From Stenotrophomonas beteli (GTDB taxonomy: Bacteria; Pseudomonadota; Gammaproteobacteria; Xanthomonadales; Xanthomonadaceae): DNA of 64,000 nucleotides. The first letter of the stretch is position 1. Every line of letters starts with the position of its first letter. A program made the position numbers and the translations under genes. The stretch is from the NCBI RefSeq assembly GCF_001431665.1, contig NZ_LLXV01000077.1, positions 1 to 64,000 of the forward strand, in the 5' to 3' direction. Below are positions 34,423 through 42,255 of this stretch, piece after piece. Below the pieces are notes generated by a model, which searched no databases, was not told where the DNA came from, and saw only the letters and a list, made by a program, of their open reading frames with translations.

Positions 34423-35619
34423 GTGGCAACAACCTCGGAGAAATTTGAAGCTTTCTTCATAGCCGCCTTCGTGACGCGAATGCACAGTGCTTGGTTTCCC
34501 AGAGCGGTGATCATCGTGGCGCAGTCCTTCCGGATCCGTCTGCTTCCAGCGCTCCTTGCGCTTGGGATGGTTGTTTCGCCTGGCGCCTTCGCAGATGGCG
34601 ATGATCCTGCTGCCGTGCGTGCCATCACAAGCGCGCAGGCGTTGCAGGACCTGGCCGCCGTCATCGAGTGCCGGGCTCCCACCTCGGTACGCGAGCCGCT
34701 GTCGCGAAATGTGTGGGATGTCGTGCTGGGTGATGGCAAGCGTGCAAAGCCGCCATTCGATGCGTGGATCGTTGTCAAACAACCCAATTCGTATCTGCAT
34801 GAGGTCGAGCTGCCCAGTCCGATCACTGTATTCGGCTACCCGACCCAGCGCATCGCAGTGCTGTCGGATGGGATGATGGCCATCCTTGATGATGTCTCCT
34901 TTGAGACGATATCCAAGCAGCTGGAGATGAGGCCGTTACATGCAACCGCCGCCCCTCACATCCATGTGCGGAACCTGTCCTTGCGCAATGTCAGCGAAAT
35001 CGGTTTTTCGGTTCGTTCACTTACGGCGTCGCGCGTCTCTACCCACCCCGGCTCTGTGCTGGTGGGGTGCGAGGAGCGCTACGACACGCGGATGGAGCAG
35101 TTGCGCAGGCGCGGCAAGGAACCTGACGTGGTGTTCGCGCCGGGTGTGGATATCGCCACTGAGCTCGATGACGTGCTGAGCTGCAATGCCGATGCACTGC
35201 GCAATTACACGGCCGATTGGGCGGTGACCATGTCGGCACACACCACTGATGCGCGTTTCAAAGGCTGGAAGGATGGAGAAGATGAAGAGGGCAATCGCTG
35301 GTGGGTGCCGCCGGCACCGATCATGATCGCCGGCAGGCCCGCTTCACGCTTGGTCAAGGTGGGTCAGACCTTGTACGCAGAGCTGGACGGGGATATCGCC
35401 GAAACGCTGGCCGAAGATTGGCTTCTGCCACCCTACGATGGCTGGAGCGACGCTGCTTTCGTAGGCTTCTACGATACCGACACGGCGGCCGACGGCTGGC
35501 TGGAAGATCGCGCGCGCATCGTGCGTGCGTGGGCGCCCGGCAAGACCCTGCACGGCTGCGAGTACCAGCAGAATCGCCCGGAGTTCGGTGAACATCCGGA
35601 CGATGATGACGAGGGATGA
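34423..35619 (+). CDS. Secreted protein with two internal repeats
   Basis: Up to 398 residues from GTG 34423; starts at 34480 (ATG) or 34507/34516 (GTG) would give a better signal peptide (RIRLLPALLALGMVVSPGAFA). The mature part seems to be two copies of one domain: PITVFGYPTQRIAVLSDGMM and PIMIAGRPASRLVKVGQTLY align, each domain opens with a Cys (VIECRAP; VLSCNAD) and closes with one (VLVGCEE; TLHGCEY). Four Cys suggest one disulphide per repeat. The tail is acidic (HPDDDDEG). No known family recognised. It is divergent from the secreted family member at 33684. Confidence 0.6.
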   Translation: MATTSEKFEAFFIAAFVTRMHSAWFPRAVIIVAQSFRIRLLPALLALGMVVSPGAFADGDDPAAVRAITSAQALQDLAAVIECRAPTSVREPLSRNVWDVVLGDGKRAKPPFDAWIVVKQPNSYLHEVELPSPITVFGYPTQRIAVLSDGMMAILDDVSFETISKQLEMRPLHATAAPHIHVRNLSLRNVSEIGFSVRSLTASRVSTHPGSVLVGCEERYDTRMEQLRRRGKEPDVVFAPGVDIATELDDVLSCNADALRNYTADWAVTMSAHTTDARFKGWKDGEDEEGNRWWVPPAPIMIAGRPASRLVKVGQTLYAELDGDIAETLAEDWLLPPYDGWSDAAFVGFYDTDTAADGWLEDRARIVRAWAPGKTLHGCEYQQNRPEFGEHPDDDDEG

Positions 35620-35629
35620 CTGCGGCGTG

Positions 35630-35656
35630 GTGTCGCCGGGCATGGCCCGGCGCTAC
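35630..35656. repeat. SMAG-like monomer
   Basis: ggtgtcgccgggcatggcccggcgctacc, a single GTAG-type hairpin 10 bases after the preceding stop, between convergent genes. Confidence 0.55.
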
Positions 35657-35667
35657 CGCTTACCGGC

Positions 35668-36552
35668 TCACGCGCACTCGTCGGTCCACATCATCTCGGC
35701 GATCGGGCGCAGTGCCTTGCACTCCTGCGTCATCTCATCGGCCGACTTCACCTGCGCCTTTGCCTTCAGTTCCTCGGCCATCGCATCCACACCGCTGATC
35801 TGGTCGGGTGCGGTCTTCGCCACGCAGGCGCGGTGCTGCTGCAGCAGCAGGTCGCAGCCCGGTACGCCGGTCACCTTCGGTGCGCTGGCCGCCTGCGCGT
35901 CCTGCATCCAGTCCTCGAACGGTGCCAGCGCGCCGGCTACGGTGCCCACCAGGTCATCGAAGTTGCCGCTGTACCAGTAGCCGTTGTCCTTGGCCGGGTA
36001 CAGGGTGAAGGTGCCGCTGACCGGCAGGCGCGCACCGCTCTGCAGCGCCTGGGTGTAGGCGTCGGTGAACTGCTTGCGCGCGGCTGGGCTGGCATCGTCG
36101 GCCAGGCTGGCAGCGAACAACGGGCGCACCTTGCCCAGGTCGGGCAGCTGGCAGCTGTAGGTGATGCGTGCCAGCTTCTGGTCTTCAACGTATTCGTTGT
36201 CTTCGATCACGCTCTTGGTCGCGCGGCACTTCGAATCACGCAGCGCCTTGGCATACAGCGCTTCGGTGGCCGCAGCGTCGACCTTGGCGCCGGTGCTGGC
36301 CAGTACCGTCTGCCAGGGTTCGGCCAAGGCCTTGGCCAGCGCACCCGGGTTCGGGGTTACCGCATCCTGGCCTTCAAAGGCGGGTTTCAGCGCATCGTTG
36401 AGCGTGCGGGTAGCAGCAGTGTCGTCTTCCAGCAGCACGCGTGCATACAGGTCGAAGGCCTGATCGGGCGTCAGTTGGGCCGGTGCCGCGCTGGCAATCA
36501 GCGGGGCGCACAGCAGCACGCTGGCCAGAAGGGTACGGGTGGGGGTCTTCAT
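35668..36552 (-). CDS. Secreted EETF/LPD family protein, long member
   Basis: A 294-residue protein with signal peptide (MKTPTRTLLASVLLCAPLIASA). It shares with 33684-34331 the opening helix (LTPDQAFDLYARVLLEDD), the Cys block SKCRATKSV and TYSCQLPDLGKVRPLF, and the GTFTLYPAKDNGYWYSGNFDDL region. It then has an extra C-terminal domain of about 80 residues with four more Cys (PGCDLLLQQHRACVAK, TQECKAL, WTDECA). Predicted periplasmic. Reading frame looks native in codon use, unlike the more AT-rich neighbours. Function unknown. Confidence 0.65.
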   Translation of the reverse strand: MKTPTRTLLASVLLCAPLIASAAPAQLTPDQAFDLYARVLLEDDTAATRTLNDALKPAFEGQDAVTPNPGALAKALAEPWQTVLASTGAKVDAAATEALYAKALRDSKCRATKSVIEDNEYVEDQKLARITYSCQLPDLGKVRPLFAASLADDASPAARKQFTDAYTQALQSGARLPVSGTFTLYPAKDNGYWYSGNFDDLVGTVAGALAPFEDWMQDAQAASAPKVTGVPGCDLLLQQHRACVAKTAPDQISGVDAMAEELKAKAQVKSADEMTQECKALRPIAEMMWTDECA

Positions 36553-36644
36553 GACGGTGTTTTCCTGTTCCAGAGGCGCGCAAGCCTAGCGCATCTGCCC
36601 ACACTTTCGATGGCGCGATGCAGCCAGGTGACCGTGTGCAGCGG

Positions 36645-36672
36645 ATAAAAAACGGGCCCCTTGCGGGGCCCG
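36645..36672 (-). terminator. Terminator of the Ax21-like gene
   Basis: On the minus strand: AACGGGCCCC-gcaa-GGGGCCCGTTTTTT, a GC-rich hairpin followed by T6; textbook intrinsic terminator about 30 bases after the stop. Confidence 0.9.
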
Positions 36673-36703
36673 TTCGATCGCACGACGAGGAGCGATCGTT
36701 GGA

Positions 36704-37324
36704 TCAGAAGCTGGCGCGGACGCCGGCCGAGTACTGGGTGACGTCGCGGTACCCCGAGATCTCGCCCACCAGACCCCAGGTCCGGGTGAAGTTGATCTGG
36801 CCGCCGACGGTGCCGACCCAGGTGCCCTTGAAGTGGTTGCCGCCATCCATGTAGCCGGCCTTGACCCAACCTTCGGTCATCGGCGACGGCTTGCCACGAA
36901 TGCCCATGGTGACGCGGCCCAGGTTGGTGTGATCCTTCTGGGCCAAGCGCAGGCCGTCGTAGCGGACGGTGGCTTCGGCGTTCTGGCGTACCCATGCGGC
37001 ATCGGCGGTGAAGTCCATGCGGTCGGTCCACGGCATGTGGTAGCCGATGCCCAGCTCCGGCTGGTTCAGTTCCAGCTTCAGCGAATCATCGCCGTAGTGA
37101 TTGGTCTTGCTCGTGCGCGACCAGCCACCGAACACGTAGACCTGTTCGGCGATGGCCACCGAGCCGCGCAGGTAGCCGCCGTCGACCTTCGGGTCGTCCA
37201 GCAGGTTGTCGTCAACCTGGACCTGCGTCCAACCGCCTTCGACGTAGGTGTAGCTCAGGGCGTCGGCCGAGGCCGAGAGCGGGGCGGCGGCCAGCAGGGC
37301 GGCCACGATCAGCATCTTGCGCAT
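36704..37324 (-). CDS. Ax21-like outer-membrane beta-barrel protein
   Basis: A 206-residue protein with signal peptide (MRKMLIVAALLAAAPLSASA). The mature start DALSYTYVEGGWTQVQVDDN, the YLRGSVAIAEQVYVFGGWSRT block and the closing TQYSAGVRASF (terminal Phe, typical of barrel proteins sorted by the BAM machine) resemble the Ax21/OmpW-like eight-strand barrels of Xanthomonas and Stenotrophomonas. Ax21-type proteins are outer-membrane/vesicle proteins; claims of a signalling role in this family have been disputed. The ATG at 37324 is selected because it begins the signal peptide. Divergent from the riboflavin operon. Confidence 0.7.
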   Translation of the reverse strand: MRKMLIVAALLAAAPLSASADALSYTYVEGGWTQVQVDDNLLDDPKVDGGYLRGSVAIAEQVYVFGGWSRTSKTNHYGDDSLKLELNQPELGIGYHMPWTDRMDFTADAAWVRQNAEATVRYDGLRLAQKDHTNLGRVTMGIRGKPSPMTEGWVKAGYMDGGNHFKGTWVGTVGGQINFTRTWGLVGEISGYRDVTQYSAGVRASF

Positions 37325-37515
37325 GGGAATTCCTGTGAATTTCAGTCCTTTGGCGGGCCTGCCCAGCGGGCCGCCCGTGGCGACCTCATGTCGTCCGGGG
37401 TGTAATTTTAATGAAAGTTTTACAAATTGCGAGCGACGGCCGTCACAGCTGGGGCATCCGACCCCGTTCAGCCCGGGCTGGTACACTAGTCACGCCGGTT
37501 CGCCGGTACACAAAC

Positions 37516-37652
37516 GTCTTCAGGGCGGGGTGCAATTCCCCACCGGCGGTAGGTGCGCAAGCACGAGCCCGCGAGCGCCCCGGCCCACGGCCGGGGGTCA
37601 GCAGATCCGGTCCAATGCCGGAGCCGACGGTATAGTCCGGATGAAAGAAGAC
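37516..37652 (+). ncRNA. FMN riboswitch (RFN element)
   Basis: Aptamer controlling ribE and downstream genes. The P1 stem pairs GTCTTC (37516-37521) with GAAGAC (37647-37652). Highly conserved parts are present: cagggcggggtgcaattccc, ccggcggta, agcccgcgagcg, ggtcagcagatccgg and the closing tagtccggatgaaagaag. A hairpin AGGGCC-TTCGC-GGCCCT (37661-37677) follows and is the likely expression platform; without a T-tract it may act on translation or Rho access. TACACT at 37482-37487 is a candidate -10. FMN binding would reduce riboflavin enzyme synthesis. Confidence 0.95.
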
Positions 37653-37733
37653 GGTGCCACAGGGCCTTCGCGGCCCTGCGCCCGCCTGTTTGCCTTGCGG
37701 CGTTTTTCGCTCACTTTTCGCGGAGAACGTTTC

Positions 37734-38360
37734 TTGTTTACTGGAATCATCGAAGGCGTCGGCCGTCTGGCCGCACGCGAACCCATCGGCGGCGATGTCC
37801 GCTTCACCTTCAACGTCGGGAATCTGCCGTTCGACCACGTGCAGATGGGCGAGAGCATTGCCATCAACGGCGTCTGCCTCACCGTCATCGCATTCGACGC
37901 CAGCAGCTTCCAGGCCGATGCCTCCACCGAGACCCTGGGCCTGACCACGCTGGGCCAGCTGGGCGAAGGGGCAGTCATCAACCTGGAGCGCGCCATGCGC
38001 CCGACCGACCGCCTGGGCGGCCATCTGGTCAGCGGCCACGTCGACGGCCTCGGCCAGGTGCTGTCCATCCACGACGACGCGCGCGCGCAGCGCTGGCGCT
38101 TCGCCGCGCCGGCCTCGCTGCGCCGCTACATCGCCAGGAAGGGCTCGATCTGCGTGGACGGCGTCAGCCTCACCGTCAACGAAGTGGACGACGAAGGTTT
38201 TGAAGTCGCCCTGATCCCGCACACCGTGGCCAACACCGCCTTCTCCGCCACCGGCGTGGGTAGCGCGGTCAATCTGGAAATCGATCTGGTCGCCCGCTAT
38301 GTGGAGCGCCTGATCAGCGTGCCGGCCAACGGTCAGCACCCGCACGGAGATGCAGCATGA
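37734..38360 (+). CDS. ribE: Riboflavin synthase alpha chain
   Basis: A 208-residue enzyme that dismutates two 6,7-dimethyl-8-ribityllumazines to riboflavin. The start is TTG at 37734 (FTGIIEGVGRL is the invariant family N-terminus) with GGAG at 37722-37725; no ATG is available nearby, so TTG is secure. It has the expected two lumazine-binding barrel repeats: GESIAINGVCLTV (about 41) and GSICVDGVSLTVNEV (about 137), with GGHLVSGHVDG between. First gene behind the FMN riboswitch; its stop overlaps ribBX by 4 bases. Confidence 0.95.
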   Translation: MFTGIIEGVGRLAAREPIGGDVRFTFNVGNLPFDHVQMGESIAINGVCLTVIAFDASSFQADASTETLGLTTLGQLGEGAVINLERAMRPTDRLGGHLVSGHVDGLGQVLSIHDDARAQRWRFAAPASLRRYIARKGSICVDGVSLTVNEVDDEGFEVALIPHTVANTAFSATGVGSAVNLEIDLVARYVERLISVPANGQHPHGDAA

Positions 38361-39457
38361 ATTTCGCTCCGATTCCGGAAATCCTGGAAGAGATCCGCCT
38401 GGGCCGCATGGTGGTCATCGTCGATGACGAAGACCGCGAGAACGAAGGCGACCTGATCATGGCCGCCGAGCTGGTCAAGCCGTCGGACATCAACTTCATG
38501 GTCACCTACGGCCGTGGCCTGGTGTGCCTGCCGCTGACCCGCACCCGCGCCGCCGACCTCGGCCTGGCACCGATGGTGCAGGCCAATACCGCGCAGTTCC
38601 AGACCAACTTCACGGTCAGCATCGAGGCTGCCGAGGGCGTTACCACCGGCATCTCCGCACACGACCGCGCACACACCATCCGCACGGCGGTAAAGCCCAA
38701 TGCCAAGCCGTCGGACCTGCACCAGCCGGGCCACATCTTCCCGCTGATCGCCCAGCCGGGCGGCGTGCTGACCCGTGCCGGCCATACCGAAGCCGGCGTC
38801 GACCTGGCCATGCTGGCCGGGCTGGAACCGGCCGGCGTGCTGGTGGAGATCCTGAACCCGGATGGCAGCATGGCGCGCCGCCCGGAGCTGGAAGTGTTCG
38901 CCCGCGAACATGGCCTGAAGATGGGCTCCATCGCCGACCTGATCGCCTACCGCCTGGCCACCGAAAAGACCGTCGAGCGCGTGGACGAGCGTGAGATCGA
39001 CACCGAGTTCGGCCCGTTCAAGCTGGTGACCTACCGCGACCGCATTGCCCACGACCTGCATTTCGCGCTGGTGCGTGGTGCGCCGGATGCGGAAACGCCG
39101 ACCCTGGTGCGCGTGCAGGTGGAAAACCCGCTGGCCGACCTGCTGCACTGGCGCCGCGACGACTTCGGCGTGGCCGCTACCGATGCCCTGCGTGCGATCG
39201 ATGCCGAAGGCGCGGGCGTGATGGTGGTGCTGTCGGCCCCGCGTGACGGCGAGGCCCTGCTGGCCCGCCTGCGCCAGCAGCCGGCGCCGGTGGTGCCGGG
39301 CAAGGATAAGGACGTGGGCCAGTGGCGCCGCAACGGTGCTGGCGCGCAGATCCTGTCCGACCTGGGGCTGGGCAAGCTGCGCGTGCTGGGCACCCCGCGC
39401 CGCCAGGTCGGCCTGGCCGGGTACGGCCTGGAAGTGGTGGAGACGGTGGGCTGCTGA
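38357..39457 (+). CDS. ribB: DHBP synthase with degenerate GTP cyclohydrolase II-like domain (RibBX type)
   Basis: A 366-residue fusion. The N-terminal 3,4-dihydroxy-2-butanone 4-phosphate synthase domain (1-200) is complete: VDDEDRENEGDLIMAAE (acidic metal site), HTEAGVDLAMLAGL and YGRGLVCLPL. The C-terminal domain (about 205-366) looks like GTP cyclohydrolase II (TEFGPFKLVTYRD, LGLGKLRVLGTP) but where the enzyme needs CxxxxxxxxxxCxC for zinc it reads VRVQVENPLADLLHWRRDDFG, without any Cys. It is therefore probably inactive as RibA, matching the RibBX variant known in Proteobacteria; a separate ribA must exist elsewhere. Confidence 0.93.
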   Translation: MNFAPIPEILEEIRLGRMVVIVDDEDRENEGDLIMAAELVKPSDINFMVTYGRGLVCLPLTRTRAADLGLAPMVQANTAQFQTNFTVSIEAAEGVTTGISAHDRAHTIRTAVKPNAKPSDLHQPGHIFPLIAQPGGVLTRAGHTEAGVDLAMLAGLEPAGVLVEILNPDGSMARRPELEVFAREHGLKMGSIADLIAYRLATEKTVERVDEREIDTEFGPFKLVTYRDRIAHDLHFALVRGAPDAETPTLVRVQVENPLADLLHWRRDDFGVAATDALRAIDAEGAGVMVVLSAPRDGEALLARLRQQPAPVVPGKDKDVGQWRRNGAGAQILSDLGLGKLRVLGTPRRQVGLAGYGLEVVETVGC

Positions 39458-39484
39458 GGCCCGCGCCCCGGCCATGACACCCTT

Positions 39485-39572
39485 GTAGAGCCGAGCCATG
39501 CTCGGCTTACGCGCGCAGCGCGGGGGTGTCCAGTCCGGCGGCAGAGAGCAGCCGAGCATGGCTCGGCTCTAC
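39485..39572. repeat. SMAG repeat dimer
   Basis: gtagagccgagccatgctcggc on the left and gccgagcatggctcggctctac on the right: two GTAG palindromes in inverted orientation between ribBX and ribH. Confidence 0.9.
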
Positions 39573-39620
39573 AGAAGGCCCCTTGGAGGCCCCCGCCAGC
39601 CACGGCCGGGGCCCATCCAC

Positions 39621-39628
39621 GCTAGAAT
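39621..39628 (+). promoter_or_regulatory. Candidate -10 of ribH
   Basis: GCTAGAAT, 29 bases before the ribH ATG. It would give ribH-nusB a promoter independent of the FMN riboswitch. No clear -35. Confidence 0.45.
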
Positions 39629-39657
39629 TACCCCCTTATCGAGTCCCCAAGCCGCAT

Positions 39658-40125
39658 ATGAGCCACTACGAAGGCGATCTTCGCACTCCCGAATCGGCGC
39701 GCTTCGCCATCCTGGCCAGCCGCTGGAACGCCCGCATCACCGACGCGCTGGTCGCAGGCGCCCGCCTGAGCCTGGCCGGCAACGGCATCACCGAAGCCAA
39801 CATCGACGTGATCCGCGTGCCGGGTGCCTGGGAACTGCCACTGGTGGCCGCGCGCCTGGCCGCCGCCCATGAACACGCCGCCATCCTTACCCTGGGCTGC
39901 GTGATCCGTGGCGACACCCGCCACTACGAACACGTGGCCGACCGCTGCGCCGAAGGCCTGATGCGCGTGCAGCTGGATTTCGGCGTGCCGGTGCTGAACG
40001 GCGTGCTGGCGGTGGAACGCGTGGAAGACGCCGAGGCCCGCGCAGGCGGCAGCCACGGCAACAAGGGCGAGGAAGTCGCACTCGCCGCACTGGAAATGGT
40101 CAATCTGCTGGAGCAACTGCCATGA
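39658..40125 (+). CDS. ribH: 6,7-dimethyl-8-ribityllumazine synthase
   Basis: A 155-residue lumazine synthase condensing the RibB product with the pyrimidine from RibD. FAILASRWNARITDALVAGA is the N-terminal substrate-binding segment, VPGAWELPLVA and LGCVIRGDTRHYEHVAD are invariant, and PVLNGVLAVERVEDAEARAGG completes the active site (His in RHYEH is catalytic). The ATG at 39658 fits family length (about 155); upstream open frame runs through the SMAG repeat. Its stop overlaps nusB by 4 bases. Confidence 0.96.
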   Translation: MSHYEGDLRTPESARFAILASRWNARITDALVAGARLSLAGNGITEANIDVIRVPGAWELPLVAARLAAAHEHAAILTLGCVIRGDTRHYEHVADRCAEGLMRVQLDFGVPVLNGVLAVERVEDAEARAGGSHGNKGEEVALAALEMVNLLEQLP

Positions 40126-40601
40126 ACAAGAACACCCAGGGCAAGCCCTCCGGTAAACCCGTCCGCCGCGATGGCGTCGATCCGGTGCTGCGATCGCGCG
40201 CGCGCCGTCGTGCCGTGCAGGCCATCTACGCTTGGCAGATCTCCGGCGGCAACGCCCAGTCGCTGATCGCCCAGTTTGCCCACGAGCAGGCCCGCGAAAT
40301 CGCCGATCTGGCGTACTTCGAAGCGCTGGTGCGTGGCGTGCTCGACAACCGACGCGACATCGACGAAGCGCTCGGCCCGTACCTGGACCGCGGCATTGAA
40401 GAAGTGGACGCGATCGAACGCGCGGTGCTGCGCCTGGCCGCCTACGAGCTGCGCTACCGCCTGGATGTGCCGTACCGCGTGGTGATCAACGAAGCCATCG
40501 AGTCGGCCAAGCGCTTCGGTTCCGAGCACGGCCACACCTACGTCAACGGCGTGCTGGATCGCGCTGCCGTGGAATGGCGCAAGGTCGAATCGGGTCACTG
40601 A
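40122..40601 (+). CDS. nusB: Transcription antitermination factor NusB
   Basis: A 159-residue RNA-binding protein that with NusE (S10) binds boxA and supports rRNA antitermination. The alpha-helical core is readable: RSRARRRAVQAIYAWQISGG, YFEALVRGVLDNRRDIDEALGPYL and DAIERAVLRLAAYELRYRLDVPYRVVINEAIESAKRFGSEHGHTYVNGVLDRA as a continuous conserved C-terminal block. Coupled to ribH by ATGA, a common arrangement. Ends in a small hairpin (40589-40607) that includes the stop codon. Confidence 0.96.
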   Translation: MNKNTQGKPSGKPVRRDGVDPVLRSRARRRAVQAIYAWQISGGNAQSLIAQFAHEQAREIADLAYFEALVRGVLDNRRDIDEALGPYLDRGIEEVDAIERAVLRLAAYELRYRLDVPYRVVINEAIESAKRFGSEHGHTYVNGVLDRAAVEWRKVESGH

Positions 40602-40607
40602 CCCGAT
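40589..40607 (+). terminator. Hairpin at the end of nusB
   Basis: ATCGGGTCA-C-TGACCCGAT, nine perfect pairs around the stop codon with TT after; weak terminator or a stabiliser. Confidence 0.45.
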
Positions 40608-40611
40608 TTCT

Positions 40612-40708
40612 GTAGAGCCGAGCCATGCTCGGCTCACCGTGCAGCGCACGGTTGCGTTCGGCAATGCGGCGCGTGATCGAACTGCAGCCGAGCATGGCTC
40701 GGCTCTAC
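40612..40708. repeat. SMAG repeat dimer
   Basis: gtagagccgagccatgctcgg ... ccgagcatggctcggctctac with a 55-base centre, between nusB and thiL. Confidence 0.9.
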
Positions 40709-40726
40709 AAAAAAGCAGAACGCCCC

Positions 40727-41689
40727 ATGTCCCTGGCCGAATTCGCCCTCATCGACCGCATCCGCGCCCGCACCCTCGAGCGCGACGACATCCTGCTCGG
40801 CATCGGTGACGACGCCGCGCTGCTGCAGCCGCGTGCCAACGAACAGCTGGTGGTCACTGCCGATACGCTCAACAGCGGCGTGCACTTCCCGGTGGAAACC
40901 CCGGCCTTCGACATTGGCTGGAAGACCCTGGCGGTCAACCTGTCGGACCTCGCCGCGATGGGCGCGCGCCCGGCGTGGTGCACGCTGGCGTTGTCGCTGC
41001 CGGACGCCTCTGAAGACTGGATCGAGGCCTTTGCCGATGGCTTCTTCGCCCTGGCCGACCAGCACGACATCGCGCTGATCGGTGGCGATACCACGCGCGG
41101 CCCGCTGTCGCTGTCGGTGACCGCGATGGGCCAGGTCGGGCGTGGCCAGGCCCTGCGCCGCGACCGCGCGCAGGTGGGTGATGATGTCTGGATCAGTGGC
41201 ACGCTGGGCGATGCCGCCGGCGCGCTGCGCCTGTGGCAACAAGGTGCGTTGAGCATCGCCACCGCCACGCTGCTGGCCGACTACGAAAGCCTTCGCCTGC
41301 GTCTGCTGCGGCCGACGCCGCGGGTAACGCTTGGCCTGCGCCTGCGTGCCTTCGCGCATGCGGCGGTGGATGTGTCCGACGGCCTGCTGGCCGATCTGGG
41401 CCACATCGCCACGCGCAGCAACGTGGCCGCGCATGTGGATGCCGATTCGCTGCCGATCTCGCACGCGCTGCGTGAACTGCTCGGTCGTGAGGCTGCACGC
41501 GACTGCGCGCTGCGCGGTGGCGATGATTACGAGCTGTGCTTCACCGCTGCCGCCGACCAGCGCGACGCACTGCATTACCTGGCCGAATCGCTGGACGTGC
41601 CGCTCACCCGCATCGGTCGTATTGCCGAAGGGCAGGGCGTGCACGTGGACGGCGAAGCCGCCGACGGCGGTTACCAGCACTTCGCGTAG
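40727..41689 (+). CDS. thiL: Thiamine-monophosphate kinase
   Basis: A 320-residue PurM-fold kinase making thiamine pyrophosphate from thiamine monophosphate. Motifs: LLGIGDDAALLQP (about 24-36, metal/ATP), VVTADTLNSGVHF, NLSDLAAMGARPAW, GGDTTRGPLSLSVTAMG and LRGGDDYELCFTA (about 264). The ATG at 40727 gives the family start MSLAEFALIDRIRA; longer in-frame starts lie in the SMAG repeat and are rejected. No TPP riboswitch seen. Confidence 0.95.
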   Translation: MSLAEFALIDRIRARTLERDDILLGIGDDAALLQPRANEQLVVTADTLNSGVHFPVETPAFDIGWKTLAVNLSDLAAMGARPAWCTLALSLPDASEDWIEAFADGFFALADQHDIALIGGDTTRGPLSLSVTAMGQVGRGQALRRDRAQVGDDVWISGTLGDAAGALRLWQQGALSIATATLLADYESLRLRLLRPTPRVTLGLRLRAFAHAAVDVSDGLLADLGHIATRSNVAAHVDADSLPISHALRELLGREAARDCALRGGDDYELCFTAAADQRDALHYLAESLDVPLTRIGRIAEGQGVHVDGEAADGGYQHFA

Positions 41690-41707
41690 CCGCAACGGGA
41701 CTGCCCT

Positions 41708-41768
41708 GGTAGGTGCCAACCTTCGGGGTGGGGTCAGATCCCTTTGCGCCGCAAAGGGCTCTGACCCC
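41708..41768. repeat. GTAG-type half repeat interrupted by a GGGGTC repeat
   Basis: ggtaggtgccaacctt (41708-41723) is the left half of a GTGCCAACC-type element, but instead of its right half there is a complete GGGGTC palindrome (41730-41768: ggggtcagatcccttt ... aaagggctctgacccc). Confidence 0.7.
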
Positions 41769-41793
41769 AAGTGAAGCATCTCGGCATTGCTCG

Positions 41794-41871
41794 GGTAGGT
41801 GCCAACCTTGGTTGGCACGAATGTGTCAGCCGTCCGTGCCAACACCTTGCCGACCATGGCCAACACCTACC
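41794..41871. repeat. GTGCCAACC-type GTAG repeat dimer
   Basis: ggtaggtgccaaccttggttggcac on the left and ggccaacacctacc on the right; SMAG-like subfamily between thiL and the DUF805 gene. Confidence 0.7.
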
Positions 41872-41883
41872 AACGCGTGGCGA

Positions 41884-42255
41884 TTACACGTGCGGAACCG
41901 GCGCACCGAAGCGGTTGTCGCCCGGGGTGCTCGGCAGCAGCATGAGCACCAGCACCACCAGGCCCGCAATCGGCACCAGCATCAGCAGGTACCACCAGCC
42001 GGAACGGTCGGTGTCATGCAGGCGGCGCACGGTCGCTGCAATCATCGGCACGATGATCGCCAGCCACACCAACGCGCCCACGCCCGTCGATATCAGTGCC
42101 AGCGTGCTTGAGCCGGTGTAGCCAGCAATGAAGCCCAGCACATTCGACGGTATCAATACGATCACGACGAACAGCTGGAACCACCAGAACTCGCTGCGAC
42201 TGGCGCGCCCGCTGAACTGTGCGTAGCGGGTAAGCGGAATCATCATCTTGTGCAT
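41884..42255 (-). CDS. DUF805 membrane protein 1
   Basis: A 123-residue inner-membrane protein with three to four helices. It has the DUF805 signature: SGRASRSEFWWFQLF near the start, then TVRRLHDTDRSGWWYLLMLVPIAG (RRxxDxxxSGWW) and the closing PSTPGDNRFGAPVP (GxNxxGxxP). The family is widespread and uncharacterised. Start chosen at ATG 42255 (MHKMMIPLTRYAQF). Stands next to a second DUF805 gene on the same strand. Confidence 0.85.
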   Translation of the reverse strand: MHKMMIPLTRYAQFSGRASRSEFWWFQLFVVIVLIPSNVLGFIAGYTGSSTLALISTGVGALVWLAIIVPMIAATVRRLHDTDRSGWWYLLMLVPIAGLVVLVLMLLPSTPGDNRFGAPVPHV

